Source of the DNA: Inia geoffrensis
Taxonomy: Eukaryota > Chordata > Mammalia > Artiodactyla > Iniidae
Assembly: GCA_036417435.1 (NCBI GenBank)
Contig: CM070911.1
Span: 4,402,001-4,466,000 of the forward strand
Direction of reading: 5' to 3'
Length of the DNA: 64,000 nucleotides
Below are positions 11,655-23,056 of this stretch, piece after piece; within the stretch, counting starts at the first letter, position 1; the number at the start of each line of letters is the position of its first letter. The notes beneath the pieces are model-generated. The model saw only the letters and a list, made by a program, of their open reading frames with translations. It had not been told where the DNA came from and did not search any database. The position numbers were made by a program, and so were the translations under genes.

Positions 11655-11895
11655 CAGGAGTGGTTAATATGTGTTGCTCTTAGTGCTAAATGCTTTGCCT
11701 GAGCATTACATTTAATGGTCCAACAACCAGAGAAGAAAGCTGTTATTATGATTCTTTCCGTTTTACAGATGAAGAAACTGTGGTACACATCAGGTTAGTA
11801 CCAGATCCAAGGCCACAAAGTAAGATTAGCATACCCGGATTAGAAAGAGGATGGGTCTGGTCCTAGTACCCATGATTTTAAGTGCTGCATGCATG
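11655..11895 (-). mobile_element. MIR SINE
   Basis: Contains the reverse-strand MIR core 'ttttacagatgaagaaactg' at 11761-11780, then 'aaggccacaaagtaagatta' and a tail consistent with the MIR tRNA-like end. Confidence 0.75.
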
Positions 11896-12559
11896 TACTT
11901 CTCAGGAATGATACCTCCTAACCATCTACAGACCTGTTGTCTCCACGATTATTCAAGGCAAGTGCTTATGATAGAGAGTGAAAGTCACTGGGAACAGGAG
12001 CAAATGCATCGATAGAGAATAGAATGCACAGAATGGGAAGACCCAGCCTTGAACAGCCACCTCCCTGAGAGCAGGGTGATGCCTGACTGTCCAGCGCCCA
12101 GCCCAGGACCTGGAGTACTGCGCACTCAGGAAGCAGTTGTTGCATGAAGAGTGAAACCTAACCGTGGTGCAGAGTCCAGCCCCAACCCTACACCTTCTTC
12201 CTTGACATCTGCACTGATATTCTACTCCCGAAATTGTATTTCCATTCTGGGTCCAGGGTCCAGAGATCTCTGCATTAGCCCAGCAACTGCATGAACAATC
12301 CATATTTCCTTCTTTACTGTCTCATTTGCCATCATACATAGGACACAGGGTCCAGATAGCAGCAAGTAGTGTTGTCATGTCAGACTGAAAACCCTTCTGG
12401 GGTCTGTACTCTGAACCCAACTCCTTTTGAGTAGAAACGACAAAGGCTTCATACCTTAAATCATAAAAGAAGCTCCAGGGAGTGGGAACAAAAATAATGC
12501 TTTAATACAAGCATCCTTCACAAGAGCTTGCAGCTTGGGTATTCTCAGAACAGCAGGTG
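11896..12559. other. Unique sequence, no gene recognised
   Basis: A 116-codon minus-strand ATG frame (11953-12303) lies here. It is Cys/Ser-rich with no family resemblance and no flanking gene structure, so I do not call it a gene. Confidence 0.45.
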
Positions 12560-13354
12560 AAAGAATACATGAATATAAAGAATGCGGCTGCAGCCTTCAG
12601 AGGACGTAGCTATAAGTGTTAATGAGCTGTTGTCTGACAGCCAGGTACTGTTAATTACCCCAAGTCCTCCCAAAGTCACTGATGCTGTGGTTAGAGACAG
12701 GTGTCCAACTCCGCAGTCACCTTCTCAGTGTTGTAAGCCTTGCCCAGAAAAGAATCTGCCTGACTCCAAAGCAGGACAGCTTGAAAGACCTCTTTGTTAC
12801 TGGGGACTGCCTATCTGGGACAAAGCAGCTGGGACAAAGCCACAGAGAACAGATCTTTGGTATTCTCTGTGGTGTCCGGGGCTTTCATGCTTCTGCATGC
12901 CTAAGGAGAAATGGGGTGTGCAGCTACATGCTAGATAAAATCACCTCGTGAATATCTTTATACCAGGGCCTGTTGGTGCCTGGTAGGTGTGTGTCACTCA
13001 GCAGGGTCTCCACTGCTCCTGGAAGTTGTGGATTAAATATTCTGCTAAGTAAAAACACAGGCTGCAACTCCAGGTCCCAAGACACCCTCCAAAGATGTAA
13101 TGATTCAGCACCCCGACATGAAACTGAATCGGTCAGTGGAAACCAGCTGAGAGCAGCACAGCAGAGGCAGATGGGAATTGGTCTGCCCGTGGATCTATTT
13201 TCCCCAAGTGCTTCGTCAGCCCAGGCTCCCCAGTCTGGGGCAGTGCAGACCTATTGTAGGGCTCTAACTGAATTAACCGAACACTACATTTCAGCTTCTT
13301 TTTTAACAGAACCATTCTGGTTTGGCCCTTGCAGGGCGATGTTGGTCTCCATGT
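12560..13354. other. Repeat-poor block, possible conserved noncoding sequence
   Basis: No repeat family recognised over about 800 bp. At 12616-12660 there are homeodomain-like 'GTTAATGAGC' and 'TGTTAATTACC' strings. Overlapping ATG frames of 118, 89 and 139 codons on the plus strand have no domain and use mixed frames, which argues against coding. Candidate regulatory DNA only. Confidence 0.25.
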
Positions 13355-13545
13355 CCACCCCATTCATTCATGAATTTGTTCATTCAGCATAAAATTACTG
13401 AGAGCCCACTACATGTCAGACGCTGTTCCAGGCCCTTGAGAAGCATCACCCAACCAAACTATTAAAGCAGTACCAGATCCTCGTGGAAAGTGCATTCTAA
13501 TAGATGGAGACAAGGCAAACAGACAATGAGGAACATGCATGATAT
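13355..13545 (+). repeat. Old mammal-wide repeat ('attgagcacctactatgtgc' type)
   Basis: 'ttactgagagcccactacat' then 'gacgctgttccaggcccttg' and 'gtgcattctaatagatggag' follow a degenerate mammalian repeat seen several times in this window (16390, 36665, 41925, 58180, 60235). I recognise the consensus order but not a secure family name. Confidence 0.4.
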
Positions 13546-13884
13546 TTTTAGAGTCACTCTTAAGGTATAGAAAAGAAGGAATGAGGGCTGTGGGTTAGAG
13601 GGAGAGAGAGAAGGAGAGTGTGACAGTGTGAGAAGAGTTGGGGGACCTCAGGTGTGTGAGGGTCAGCGGGGGCACTGAATGTGTCAGAAGGGCTTCTGCA
13701 GCCCCACCTCACCTCCATTGAAGAGGGAAACTTGGTATGGGCTTTCTTAAAGTCCAGGATGAGGCTTCGATGGGGACGTTGATAATACCCTGTCTGTGAG
13801 ATTAAGCATCCTCCTGTAATGGCAGAAGAAAAATACAACCCCAAACAAAGAAAACAACCAAACAAGTCAACTATGACAAAGACA
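13546..13884. other. Purine-rich unique sequence
   Basis: Includes a GA-rich stretch at about 13597-13620 and a T-run at about 13887. No gene recognised. Confidence 0.45.
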
Positions 13885-15388
13885 GGTTTTTTTTTTCTTC
13901 AATTCCAAACAGGTTATCTTGACTCACTTATTTTCTGCACTACACTGACTGGTATCCAATAAAATGTTAAATAGAAGCATTGAGGTTGACCATCCTTGCC
14001 TTGGCCTCATCTTAGAGGAACCACTTCTAGTATTTCACCATTAATTATGATGTTGCCTGCAGATTTTTGGCAGGTGCATTTTATCAAGTTGAAGGAGATC
14101 CCTGTATTCCTAATTGACTGTGAGGTTTTATCATAAATATGAGCAGAATTATCTTATATGAATTTTCTGTATTTATTGAGATAATCATAAGTTTATGTTT
14201 TTCATTTTTTATTCTATTGAAGAAGTGAGTTGCCATTATTGATTTTTTGACTGCTTTACCTATCTTGCATTCATGGGATAAGCCACACTTGTTTGTTCGC
14301 TGATATTAAATTAAGGATTTTGGTATGTATGTTTACAGTAGTTATTCGAAAATATAACTACTATAGATAACTACAGAAAAGATATTTAATGATTTTTTCT
14401 TCAAAGTTCATTTTAAAGATTTTTGTGTCAGATTTAAGTTGGCTCCATAAAAAGAACTAAAGCAAGTTTTCCCTTCTTTATTTCCTGAAAACCTTTGTGG
14501 AAGATTGGTATTATCTCTACTAATTTTTGATAGATTCGATCGGTAAAACCTTTGTACCTGAAGTTTTCTTTGTAACGAGGTTCTTTTTCTTTCCTAATGC
14601 ACATTTGATAGTTCAGTAAGTATAGAGCTATTCTGATTTTATTTCTTCTTGTGTCAGTTTTGGCAAATTTTTTTTCAATGTATTCATTTATTTGGCATAA
14701 ATTGTTAAAATTTATTCATATAAAGTTATTATACTGAATAATTATCTTTGAAATTTCTGTAGGATGTGGCATGATATTTCCTTTTCCATACCTGATATTG
14801 GTAATTTGTGTTTACCTTTTTTTCTTAAGCATTTCTGCATGATCAGTCATCATAAAGTTAAATTTTTAATTTGTTAATTATCTCTATTTTTATTACCTGA
14901 CTGTATTCTATTTTACTGATCTCTGTTTTTATCTTTAGCATATTCTTCCTTCTACTTATTTTGTGTTTAAATTGCTCTTATTTTTCTGGCATCTTTAGAT
15001 GAAAACATAGATCGTCAGTTTTTAAACTGTCCTTTCCTAATCTAAGCATGTAAATCTATAAATGTTCCTCTAAGCACTTCTTTAACAGAATTCCACAAAT
15101 TTTGATATATTATATTTTTATTATAATTATGTTAAAGTATAATATTACTCTCCTTGTGATTTCCTTTTTAAACCACATCTTGGATTGTTTAATGTTCAAA
15201 TACCTGGAGATTTTCTAGGTCTCTTATTATTATTGAATTCTAATTTTATTCCAGTGTGGAATATTGTGATTCATATCTATATACTTATTAATGTTTTATC
15301 TTGTTCTGTATATTACTGAGAGTGAAGTGTAAAATATCCAACTATGATGTGGACTTCTCTATTTCTTCTTTGAGTTGTGTCAGTTTTG
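13885..15388 (-). mobile_element. L1M ORF2 fragment (reverse transcriptase to endonuclease region)
   Basis: Reverse-strand L1 ORF2 landmarks appear in order: 'tgaggttgaccatccttgcc', 'ttgcattcatgggataagcc' (compare the young L1 at 21360), 'ttaacagaattccacaaatt', and 'agtgtaaaatatccaactat'. The frame is broken throughout, so this is an ancient fossil. It continues at 15661 after a nested insertion. Confidence 0.78.
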
Positions 15389-15402
15389 CTTCATGTATAT
15401 TA
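15389..15402. repeat. Target-site duplication, left copy
   Basis: 'cttcatgtatatta' pairs with 'ctgcatgcatttta' at 15647-15660 (11 of 14 identical), bracketing the inverted mini-L1. Confidence 0.5.
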
Positions 15403-15646
15403 TTTCTATATATATATATTTATTGAAGTATAGTTGAGTTACAATGTGTTAGTTTCAGGTGTACGGCACAGTTGATATTAACATACATACACTACTATAA
15501 ATATAAAATAGATAACCAGCAAGGACGTACTATATAGCACAGGGAACTATACTTAATATTTTGTAATAATCTATAACAGAAAAGAATCTAAAAAAGAATA
15601 TATATGTATATGTGTGTGTGTGTATTTATATATAACAGAATCACTG
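15403..15646 (-). mobile_element. Short L1 with 5' inversion (twin-primed)
   Basis: The left part (15403-15475) reads as the reverse complement of an L1 3' end: 'ttgaagtatagttgagttac' then 'ttagtttcaggtgtac'. The right part (15510-15646) switches to the forward strand of the same 3' UTR: 'accagcaaggacgtactata', 'tagcacagggaactatactt', then 'aaaagaatctaaaaaagaat'. That head-to-head arrangement is the known product of twin priming during L1 integration. It sits inside the L1M at 13885-15860. Confidence 0.72.
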
Positions 15647-15660
15647 CTGCATGCATTTTA

Positions 15661-15860
15661 AAGTACTGTTATGAGTGCATAAACATACTTGATTGCTGTT
15701 TTCCAGATGAATTGACTCCATTACCATTATGTAATGTCCCTTATTTGTCTCCAGTAATACTTCTTGCCTTGAAGTCTTCTTTGTCTTGTATTTATATATC
15801 CACCCTACATCGCTTATGCTTGTTGTTTGCCAATGCCTTTTCTAGGACATGATCCCTACA
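15661..15860 (-). mobile_element. L1M fragment, continuation after nested insertion
   Basis: 'attgactccattaccattat' followed by 'gtaatgtcccttatttgtc' is the reverse complement of the L1 endonuclease region and joins on to the fragment ending at 15388. Confidence 0.7.
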
Positions 15861-16389
15861 CCTAGTACACAGACTTGCTGGAGTCTTAACTAGATACCTG
15901 ATGTGCTCAGTGAGGTCTCTCCACTGGGAGGGTACACCTGACCTCAGCATCTGTGTTCAGTTCTCAGTTCTGCTCGGCCTTGGGGAACATTTCCTGGGCA
16001 TTCACTGAGCAGTCTTTATCCACTGGACTGCAGTAAGTCCCCACACAGACTTCTAGTGTCTCCAATCTGCCCAGAAACCTCTTCTGTGCACTGCCCTATA
16101 GATTCCCAATCCTGCCACATCCCAGGACTCCACTTTCTACCTTCTCAGCTCAGCCACACAATTGTTGTGTTTGGGTTCCACTTCTTTCCACAGCAGAAGA
16201 AAGGTATCCCCAAGTGGAAAGCTAGTGTTGTTTTAGTTTTGCTTGGTGCTCATTCCTTCTCCAATGACCATGATCCTGCACTGCTTGGATGCCTGAAAGT
16301 ATTCACATCACATCTATTGCCCACGTTTAGTGATGTTCACAGTGGGAAGAGAGGTTCAATTGCATTATGATGAGAAGCAGAGGTTGGAG
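15861..16389. other. Unassigned moderate-GC sequence next to L1M
   Basis: Composition differs from the AT-rich L1M before it. It might be an upstream L1M segment or an LTR, but I cannot match it. The 104-codon ATG frame at 16056-16370 shows no domain. Confidence 0.4.
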
Positions 16390-16940
16390 ACTTATCTTGA
16401 ATCCAGAACCGCCCTATATTCTGAGACTACAATGGTGAGAAAAGTAGATTTAGTGTCCTCTCTCAGGAATCATATAACATAATGGGGGCAGAAAGACTTT
16501 AAACCAAGACTTGAGATAATAAAATATCAGTTGCATACAAAGGAATATGGCAGCAATAGAACCAATAATGGAGCTTGAAATAAATTTAGAGCTGGAGGAG
16601 GAAATTAAGAAAGCTTCTTTGAGTAGATTATTATTGAAGTAAGATTCAAAGGATGAGTATGAATTAGCAACATTATGGTTGGGTCAGATGAATACTAGAC
16701 TGAAAAATGGCCCTGTGGTAAGAAGGTGCCTAGAGCATACCTGTAGCTCACCAAGATGTGAAGAAGGACAGGTGGCCAGCATAGACAGAGGGGGTGAGAT
16801 GCAAACACAGGAGGTGATGATGGGCATATAGACTGTGCTTGCATCCAGCAGGATCTGCGAGCTGTACTGGGGGTATAAGTTTCATAATGGGAAAGCAGTA
16901 ATCTTTAATAAGAAGGCAGGGATTGGAAGGGAAAGACATA
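16390..16940 (+). repeat. Probable old mammal-wide repeat, same type as 13355
   Basis: Pieces such as 'tgagactacaatggtgagaa', 'cataatgggggcagaaagac' and 'attcaaaggatgagtatgaa' follow the order of the longer form of that degenerate repeat. Low certainty. Confidence 0.35.
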
Positions 16941-17379
16941 TGTTCATTTTTAAAGTTTATTTTGACTTTATTTTTGAGAACCTATTGGAAGAGGTATATC
17001 CGACTGGGTAAAGTTATACCAAACAAGATATTATTGCTATATTGATATATTAGACCATATAAATTATTGGGAATGAATTTCTCAATATTTTACGTATGTA
17101 TATATACACAACAAAAGCCTGATCTATATTTCAGGAGCTGGCTGAACTTTTGTGAAACCAAAATTTACTCTTTCTTATTTTCTGAAATATCTGTTGAGAA
17201 AGTTGAGCTAGTAAATCACAGAATGAAAAACAGAGACAGATCTCAGAATTTTATGCAACGATTCACACATATCATCAAAAAAGTGGCTCAGTCTGTCTAA
17301 TGGTCTTTGCAATCTTTGCTTTCTTTCATTTAAAAATAAAATGAGTGTGTGTCATTAGCCTAACAAAGATGTTCTGCCA
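16941..17379. other. AT-rich unique sequence, no gene recognised
   Basis: No family or gene seen. A 77-codon ATG frame at 17067-17300 shows no recognisable motif. Confidence 0.45.
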
Positions 17380-17800
17380 CACTTGTATCAGTTAGTTTTT
17401 GCTATGTAACAAATAACCCCCCAACAAACAAATGTTTAAAATAGACACACGTTATTGGTTCTCATGATGCTGTGGGTCAGCTGGCCTTGGTCTAGGAATA
17501 CTGCCTTCAAGTGGTGGGAAGTAAGTAAGCTATTTTGTCTAGGGGAGACTTCCCTGGAGAAGGCTCCCCTCTACTCCATGAGGTTTTTGTTTCCTAGTAT
17601 GCTGGCATGGACTTCTTACTGTGGGGTCTCAAATTTCCACAGAAACACAGGAACAAACAAGCCCTGATGCATAAATGCTGTTCAAACCCAAGCTGGAGTC
17701 CTGATTGCTAATGTACTGATGGCCAAGCCCACATTCAAGATGGGAAAATTTTTCACTACTTTTACAACCTGGCATTCAGGCTCCTGGAGAAAGGGCTGGG
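17380..17800 (+). repeat. Old mammal-wide repeat ('gctgtgtaacaaattacccc' type)
   Basis: Starts 'gctatgtaacaaataacccc' and continues 'atgctgtgggtcagctggcc', the usual opening of a common degenerate mammalian repeat. A second, more decayed relative may lie at 55120-55400. Confidence 0.45.
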
Positions 17801-17814
17801 GGTTGCAATAGAAG

Positions 17815-18000
17815 AGTATCTACTTAGCACCAGACACTTTTAAGTTGTCCTCTCACTTGAGCCTCAAAACAATCCTGAAAGGTAGTTACTGTCATCACTC
17901 TCCTTTTACACTTGGAAATACTGGGGCTCATAGAGTTTGTATTATGTCAAAATTCAGAGGCAGAATACCTCCCAGACATACCTCACTTCAAAGCCCAACA
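17815..18000 (-). mobile_element. MIR SINE
   Basis: 'gagcctcaaaacaatcctga', then 'ccttttacacttggaaatac' and 'ggggctcatagag' are the reverse-strand MIR core. Confidence 0.6.
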
Positions 18001-18045
18001 TGTTCAAAGAAGGTAAACCTTTCAGAAATGAGATTGGAGTGCTCG

Positions 18046-18059
18046 AAAAAAGTGTAACA
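18046..18059. repeat. Target-site duplication of the older L1, left copy
   Basis: 'aaaaaagtgtaaca' pairs with 'aaaaaagtgcagca' at 26184-26197 (12 of 14 identical). The two copies lie over 8 kb apart only because another L1 later landed inside the element. Confidence 0.7.
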
Positions 18060-18858
18060 GACATTTTTCCAAAGAGAAAAAACAGATGGCCAAGAGGCAT
18101 ATGAAAAGATGCTCAACATTGCTTATCATCAGGGAAACACAAATCAAAACCACAATAAGATATCACTCCATATAAGTCAGAATGGCTATCATCAAAAAGA
18201 ACACAAATAACAAATGCTGGAGAGGGTGTAGAAAAAAGAAAACCCTCCTACACTGTTGGTAGGGATGTAAATTGGTGCAGCCACTATACAGAACAGTATG
18301 GAGGTTTCTCAAAAAACTAAAAATAGAACTAAGATATGATCCAGTAATTACACTCCTGGATACATATCCAAAAGAAACAAAAACAACAATTCAAAAAGAT
18401 ACATGTACCCCAATGTTCATAGCAGCATAATTTACAATTGCCAAGATAGGGAAGCAACCTAAGTGTCCATCACAGATGAATGGGTAAAGAAGATGTGGTA
18501 TATATATGTATATATATACATACATACAATGGAATACTACTCAGCCATAAAAAGGTATGACATTTGGCCATTTGCAGCAGCGTGGATAGGATTAAAGGGC
18601 ATTATGCTAAGTGAAATAAGTCATAGAAAGACAAATACTGTATGATATCACTTATATGTGGAATCTAAAAAAATACAACCAACTAGTGAATATAACAAAA
18701 AGAAGCAGACTCATAAAGATACAGAACAAACTAGTGGTTAGCACAGGAGAGAGGGGAGGGGGAGAGGGGCAAGATAGCACTGGGATAGTAGGAGGTAGAA
18801 ACTATTAGATATATAATAAGCTACAAGGATATATTGTACAACATGGGGAAAACAGCTA
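18060..18858 (+). mobile_element. Older L1, 5'-truncated, first part
   Basis: Plus-strand end of ORF2 plus 3' UTR. The C-terminal Cys motif region reads CWRGC followed by seven residues and His, then hits a stop before the last Cys. The last ORF2 stretch (about 18463-18645) reads through 'MEYYSAIKR'. The G-rich 3' UTR tract is at 18751-18770. The element breaks off at 'acagctaat' (18853-18860) and resumes at 26071, interrupted by the full-length minus-strand L1. Too mutated to encode protein. Confidence 0.9.
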
Positions 18859-18880
18859 ATATATATATATATATATATAT
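18858..18880. repeat. (TA)n tract at L1 3' junction
   Basis: About 11 TA units sit exactly where the poly(A) tail of the inserted minus-strand L1 should be (as poly-T on this strand), so it probably replaces or grew within the tail and target duplication. Confidence 0.85.
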
Positions 18881-19249
18881 TTCATTTTACATCTTTATTG
18901 GAGTTTAATTGCTTTACAATGGTGTGTTAGTTTCTGCTTTATAACAAAGTGAACCAGTTATACATATACATATGTTCCCATATCTCTTTACTCTTGTATC
19001 TCCCTCCCTTCCACCCTCCCTATCCCACCCCTCTAGGTGGTCACAAAGCACCAAGCTGATCTCCCTGTGCTATGCGGCTGCTTCCCACTAGCTATCTATT
19101 TTATGTTTGGTAGTGTATATATGTCCATGCCACTCTCTAACGTTGTCACAGCTTACCCTACCCCCTCCCCATATCCTCAAGTCCATTCTCTAGTAGGGCT
19201 GTGTCTTTATTCCTGTCTTACCACTAGGTTCTTCATGACATTTTTTTTT
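18881..19249 (-). other. L1 3' UTR with G-quadruplex-type tract
   Basis: The minus strand has four G runs, 'GGGGTGGGATAGGGAGGG', at 19014-19031. A G-rich polypurine tract is a usual feature of mammalian L1 3' UTRs. The same tract recurs in the copy at 60982. Confidence 0.8.
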
Positions 19250-22200
19250 CTTAGATTCCATATATATATGTGTTAGAGTACAGTATTTGTCTTTCTCTTT
19301 CTGACTTACTTCACTCTGTATGACAGACTCTAGGTCCATCCACCTCACTACAAATAACTCAATTTCATTTCTTTTTATGGCTGAGTAATATTCCATTGTA
19401 TATATGTGCCACATCTTTATCCATTCATCTAAAAATGGACATTTAGGTTGTTTCCATCTCCTGGCTATGGTAAATAGAGCTGCAATGAACATTTTGGTGC
19501 ATGATTCCTTTTGAATTATGGTTTTCTCAGGGTATATGCCTAGTAGTGGGATTGCTGGGTCATATGGTAGTTCTTTTTGTACTTTTTTAAGGAGCCTCCA
19601 TATTGTTTTTCATAGTGGCTGTACCAATTCACATTCCCACCAGCAGTGCAAGAGTGTTCCTTTTTCTCCACACCCTCTCCAGCATTTATTGTTTCTAGAT
19701 TTTTTGATGATGGCCATTCTGACTGGTGTGAGATGATATCTCATTGTAGTTTTGATTTGCATTTCTCTAATGACTAATGATGTTGAGCATTCTTTCATGT
19801 GTTTGTTGGCACTCTGTATATCTTCTTTGGAGAAATGTCTATTTAGGTCTTCTGACCTTTCTTGGATTGGGTTGTTTGTTTTTTTGTTATTGAGCTGCAT
19901 GAGCTGCTTGTAAATTTTGAAGATTAATCCTTTGTCAGTTGCATTATTTTCAAATATTTTCTCCCATTCTGAGGGTTGTCTTTAGGTCTTGTTTATGGTT
20001 TCCTTTGCTGTGAAAAAGCTTTGAAGTATCATTAGGTCCCATTTGTTTATTTTTGTTTTTATTTCCAATTCTCCAGGAGGTGAGTCAGAAAGGATCTTGC
20101 TGTGATTTATGTCATAGAATGTTCTGCCTATGTTTTCCTCTAAGAGTTTGATAGTTTCTGGCCTTACATTTAGGTCTTTAATCCATTTTGAGCTTATTTT
20201 GGTGTATGACATTAGGGAGTGTTCTAATCTCATACTTTTACATGTACCTGTCCAGTTTTCCCAGCACCACTTACTGAAGAGGCTATCCTTTCTCCACTGT
20301 ACATTCCTGCCTTCTTTATCAAAGATAAGGTGACCATATGTGCGTGGGTTTATCTCTGGGCTTTCTATCCTGTTCCATTGATCTATATTTCTGTTTTTGT
20401 GCCAGTACCATACTGTCTTGATTACTGTAGCTTTGTAGTATAGTCTGAGGTCAGGGAGCCTGATTCTTCCAGCTCCATTTTTCATTCTCAAGATTTCTTT
20501 GGTTATTCGGGATCTTTTGTTTTTCCATACAAACTGTGAAAATTCTTGTTCTACTTCTGTGAAAAATGCCAGTGGTAGTTTGATAGGGATTGTATTGAAT
20601 CTGTAGATTGCTTTGGGTAGTAGAGTCATTTTCACAATGTTGATTCTTCCAATCCAAGAGCATGATATATTTCTCCAACTATCTGTATCATCTTTAATTT
20701 CTTTCATCAGTGTTTCATAATTTTCTGCATACAGGTCTTTTGTCTCTTTAGGTAGGTTTATTCCTAGATATTTTATTCTTTTTGTTGCAATGGTAAATGG
20801 GAGTGTTTTCTTGATTTCACTTTCAGATTTTTCATCATTAGTGTATAGGAATGCAAGAGACTTCTGTGCATTAATTTTGTATACTCAAACTTTACCAAGT
20901 TCATTGATTAGCTCTGGCAGTTTTCTGGTAGCATCTTTAGGATTCTCTATGTAGAGTATCATGTCATCTGCAAACAGTGACAGCTTTAATTCTTATTTTC
21001 CAATTTGGATTCCTTTTATTTTCTTTTCTTCTCTGATTACTGTGGCTAAAACTTCCAAAGCTATGTTGAATAAGAGTGGTGAGAATGAGCAGCCTTGTCT
21101 GGTTCCTGATCTTAGTGGAAATGCTTTCAGTTTTTCACCATTGAGGATGATGTTGGGTGTGGGTTTGTCATATATGGCCTTTATTATGTTGAGGAAAGTT
21201 CCCTTTATGTCTACTTTCTGGAGGGCTTTTATCATAAATTGGTGTTGAATTTTGTCAAAAGCTTTTTCTGCATCTATTGAGATGACCATATAGTTTTTCT
21301 TCTTCAATTTGTTAATATGGTGTATCACATTGATTGATTTGTGTCCATTGAAGAATCCTTGCATTCCTGGAATAAACCCCACTTGATCATGGTGTATGAT
21401 CCTTTTAATGTGCTGTTGGATTCTATTTGCTAGTATTTTGTTGAGGATTTTTGCATCTATGTTCATCAGTGATATTGGCCTGTAGTTTTCTTTCTTTCTT
21501 TGTGACATCTTAGTCAGGGTGATGGTGGCCTCATAGAATAAGTTTGGGAGTGTTCCTCCCTGTGCTATACTTTGGAAGAGCTTGAGAAGGATAGGTGTTA
21601 GCTCTCCTCTAAATGTTTGGTAGCATTCACCTGTGAAGCCATCTGGTCCTGGGCTTTTGTTTGCTGGAAGATTTTTAATCACTTTCAATTTCAGTGCTTG
21701 TGATTGGCCTGTTCATATTTTCTATATCTTCCTGATTCAGTCTTGGCAGGTTGTGCATTTCTAAGAATGTGTCCATTTCTTCCAGGTTGTCCATTTTATT
21801 GGCATAGAGTTGTTTGTAGTAACCTTTCATGATCTTTTGTATTTCTGCAATGTCAGTTGTTACTTCCCCTTTTTCATTTCTAATTATATTGATTTGAGTC
21901 TTCTCCCTTTTTCTCTTGATGAGTCTGGTTAATTGTTTATCAATTTTGTTTATCTTCTCAAAGAACTAGCTTGTAGTTTTATTGGTCTTTGCTATTGTTT
22001 CTTTCATTTGTTTTTCATTTATTTCTGGTCTGATCTTTATGATTTCTTTCCTTCTGCTAACTTTGGGATTTTTTTTGTTGTTCTTCTTCTTTCTCTAATT
22101 GCTTTTGGTGCAAGGTTAGGTTGTTTGTTCGAGATGTTTCCTGTATCTTAAGGTGGGATTGTATTGCTATAAACTTCCCTCTTAGAACTGCTTTTGCTGC

Positions 22201-23056
22201 ATCCCATAGGTTTTGGCTCATCGTGTCTCCATTGTCATTTTTTTCTAGGTATTTTTTGATTTCCTCTTTGATTTCTTCAGTGATCACTTCATTATTAGTG
22301 TATTGTTTAGCCTCTAAGTGTCTGTACTTTTTACAGATCTTTTCCTGTAATTGATATCTACTCTCATAGCATTGTGGTTGGAAAAGATACTTGATACAAT
22401 TTCAATTTTCTTAAATTTACCAAGGCTTGATTTGTGACCCAAGATATGATCTATCCTGGAGAATGTTCCATGAGCACTTGAGAAAAATGTGTATTCTGTT
22501 GTTTCTGGATGGAGTGTCCTATAAATATCAATTAAGTCCATCTTGATTTATGTATAATTTAAAGCTTGTGTTTCCTTATTTATATTCATTTTGGATGATC
22601 TGTCCATTGGTGAAAGGGGGGTGTTAAAGTCCCCTACTTTGAAAGTGTTACTGTCGATTTCCCCTTTTATGGCTGTTAGTTTGCCTTATGTATTGAGGTG
22701 CTCCTATGTTGGGTGCATAAATATTTACAATTGTTTTATCTTCTTCTTGGATGGATCCCTTGATCATTATGTAGTGTCCTCCTTTATCTCCTCTAATAGT
22801 TATTTTAAAGTCTTTTTTTTCCTGATATGAGAAATGCTACTCCAGCTTTCTTTTGATTTCCATTTGCATGGAATATCTTTTTCCATCCCCTCACTTTCAC
22901 TCTGTATATATCTCTAGGTCTGAAGTGGGTCTCTTTCAGACAGCATATATATGGGTCTTGTTTTTCTATCCATTCAGCCAGTCTGTGTCTTTTGGTTGGA
23001 GCATTTAATCCATTTACATTTAAGGTAATTATCGATATGTATGTCCCTATTCCCAT
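19250..23056 (-). pseudogene. L1 ORF2 pseudogene (endonuclease / reverse transcriptase)
   Basis: Encodes, when intact, the L1 protein that nicks target DNA and reverse-transcribes L1 RNA. About 3.8 kb, matching the usual ~1275 codons. N-terminus 'MGIGTYISIITLNVNGLNAP' at 23056 has the endonuclease start; the catalytic Glu of 'KETHF' is kept. The reading frame breaks at an A9 run near 22815. The SDH motif reads S-N-H at 22374-22382. The RT core is open from 21688 ('[10 protein letters not shown]', '[11 protein letters not shown]'). A TAA at 20993-20995 falls just before the FADD catalytic motif (20963-20974). A long C-terminal frame runs 20707-19982. The CX3CX7HX4C motif is intact at 19631-19684. 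A 2-nt TA slip at about 19260-19270 skips the normal stop, so that frame runs on to 19190. Confidence 0.93.

Noticed and set aside
12582..13392. 118-, 89- and 139-codon plus-strand frames in a row
   Set aside because: Different frames with no splice signals joining them and no family resemblance. Better explained as unique noncoding DNA.
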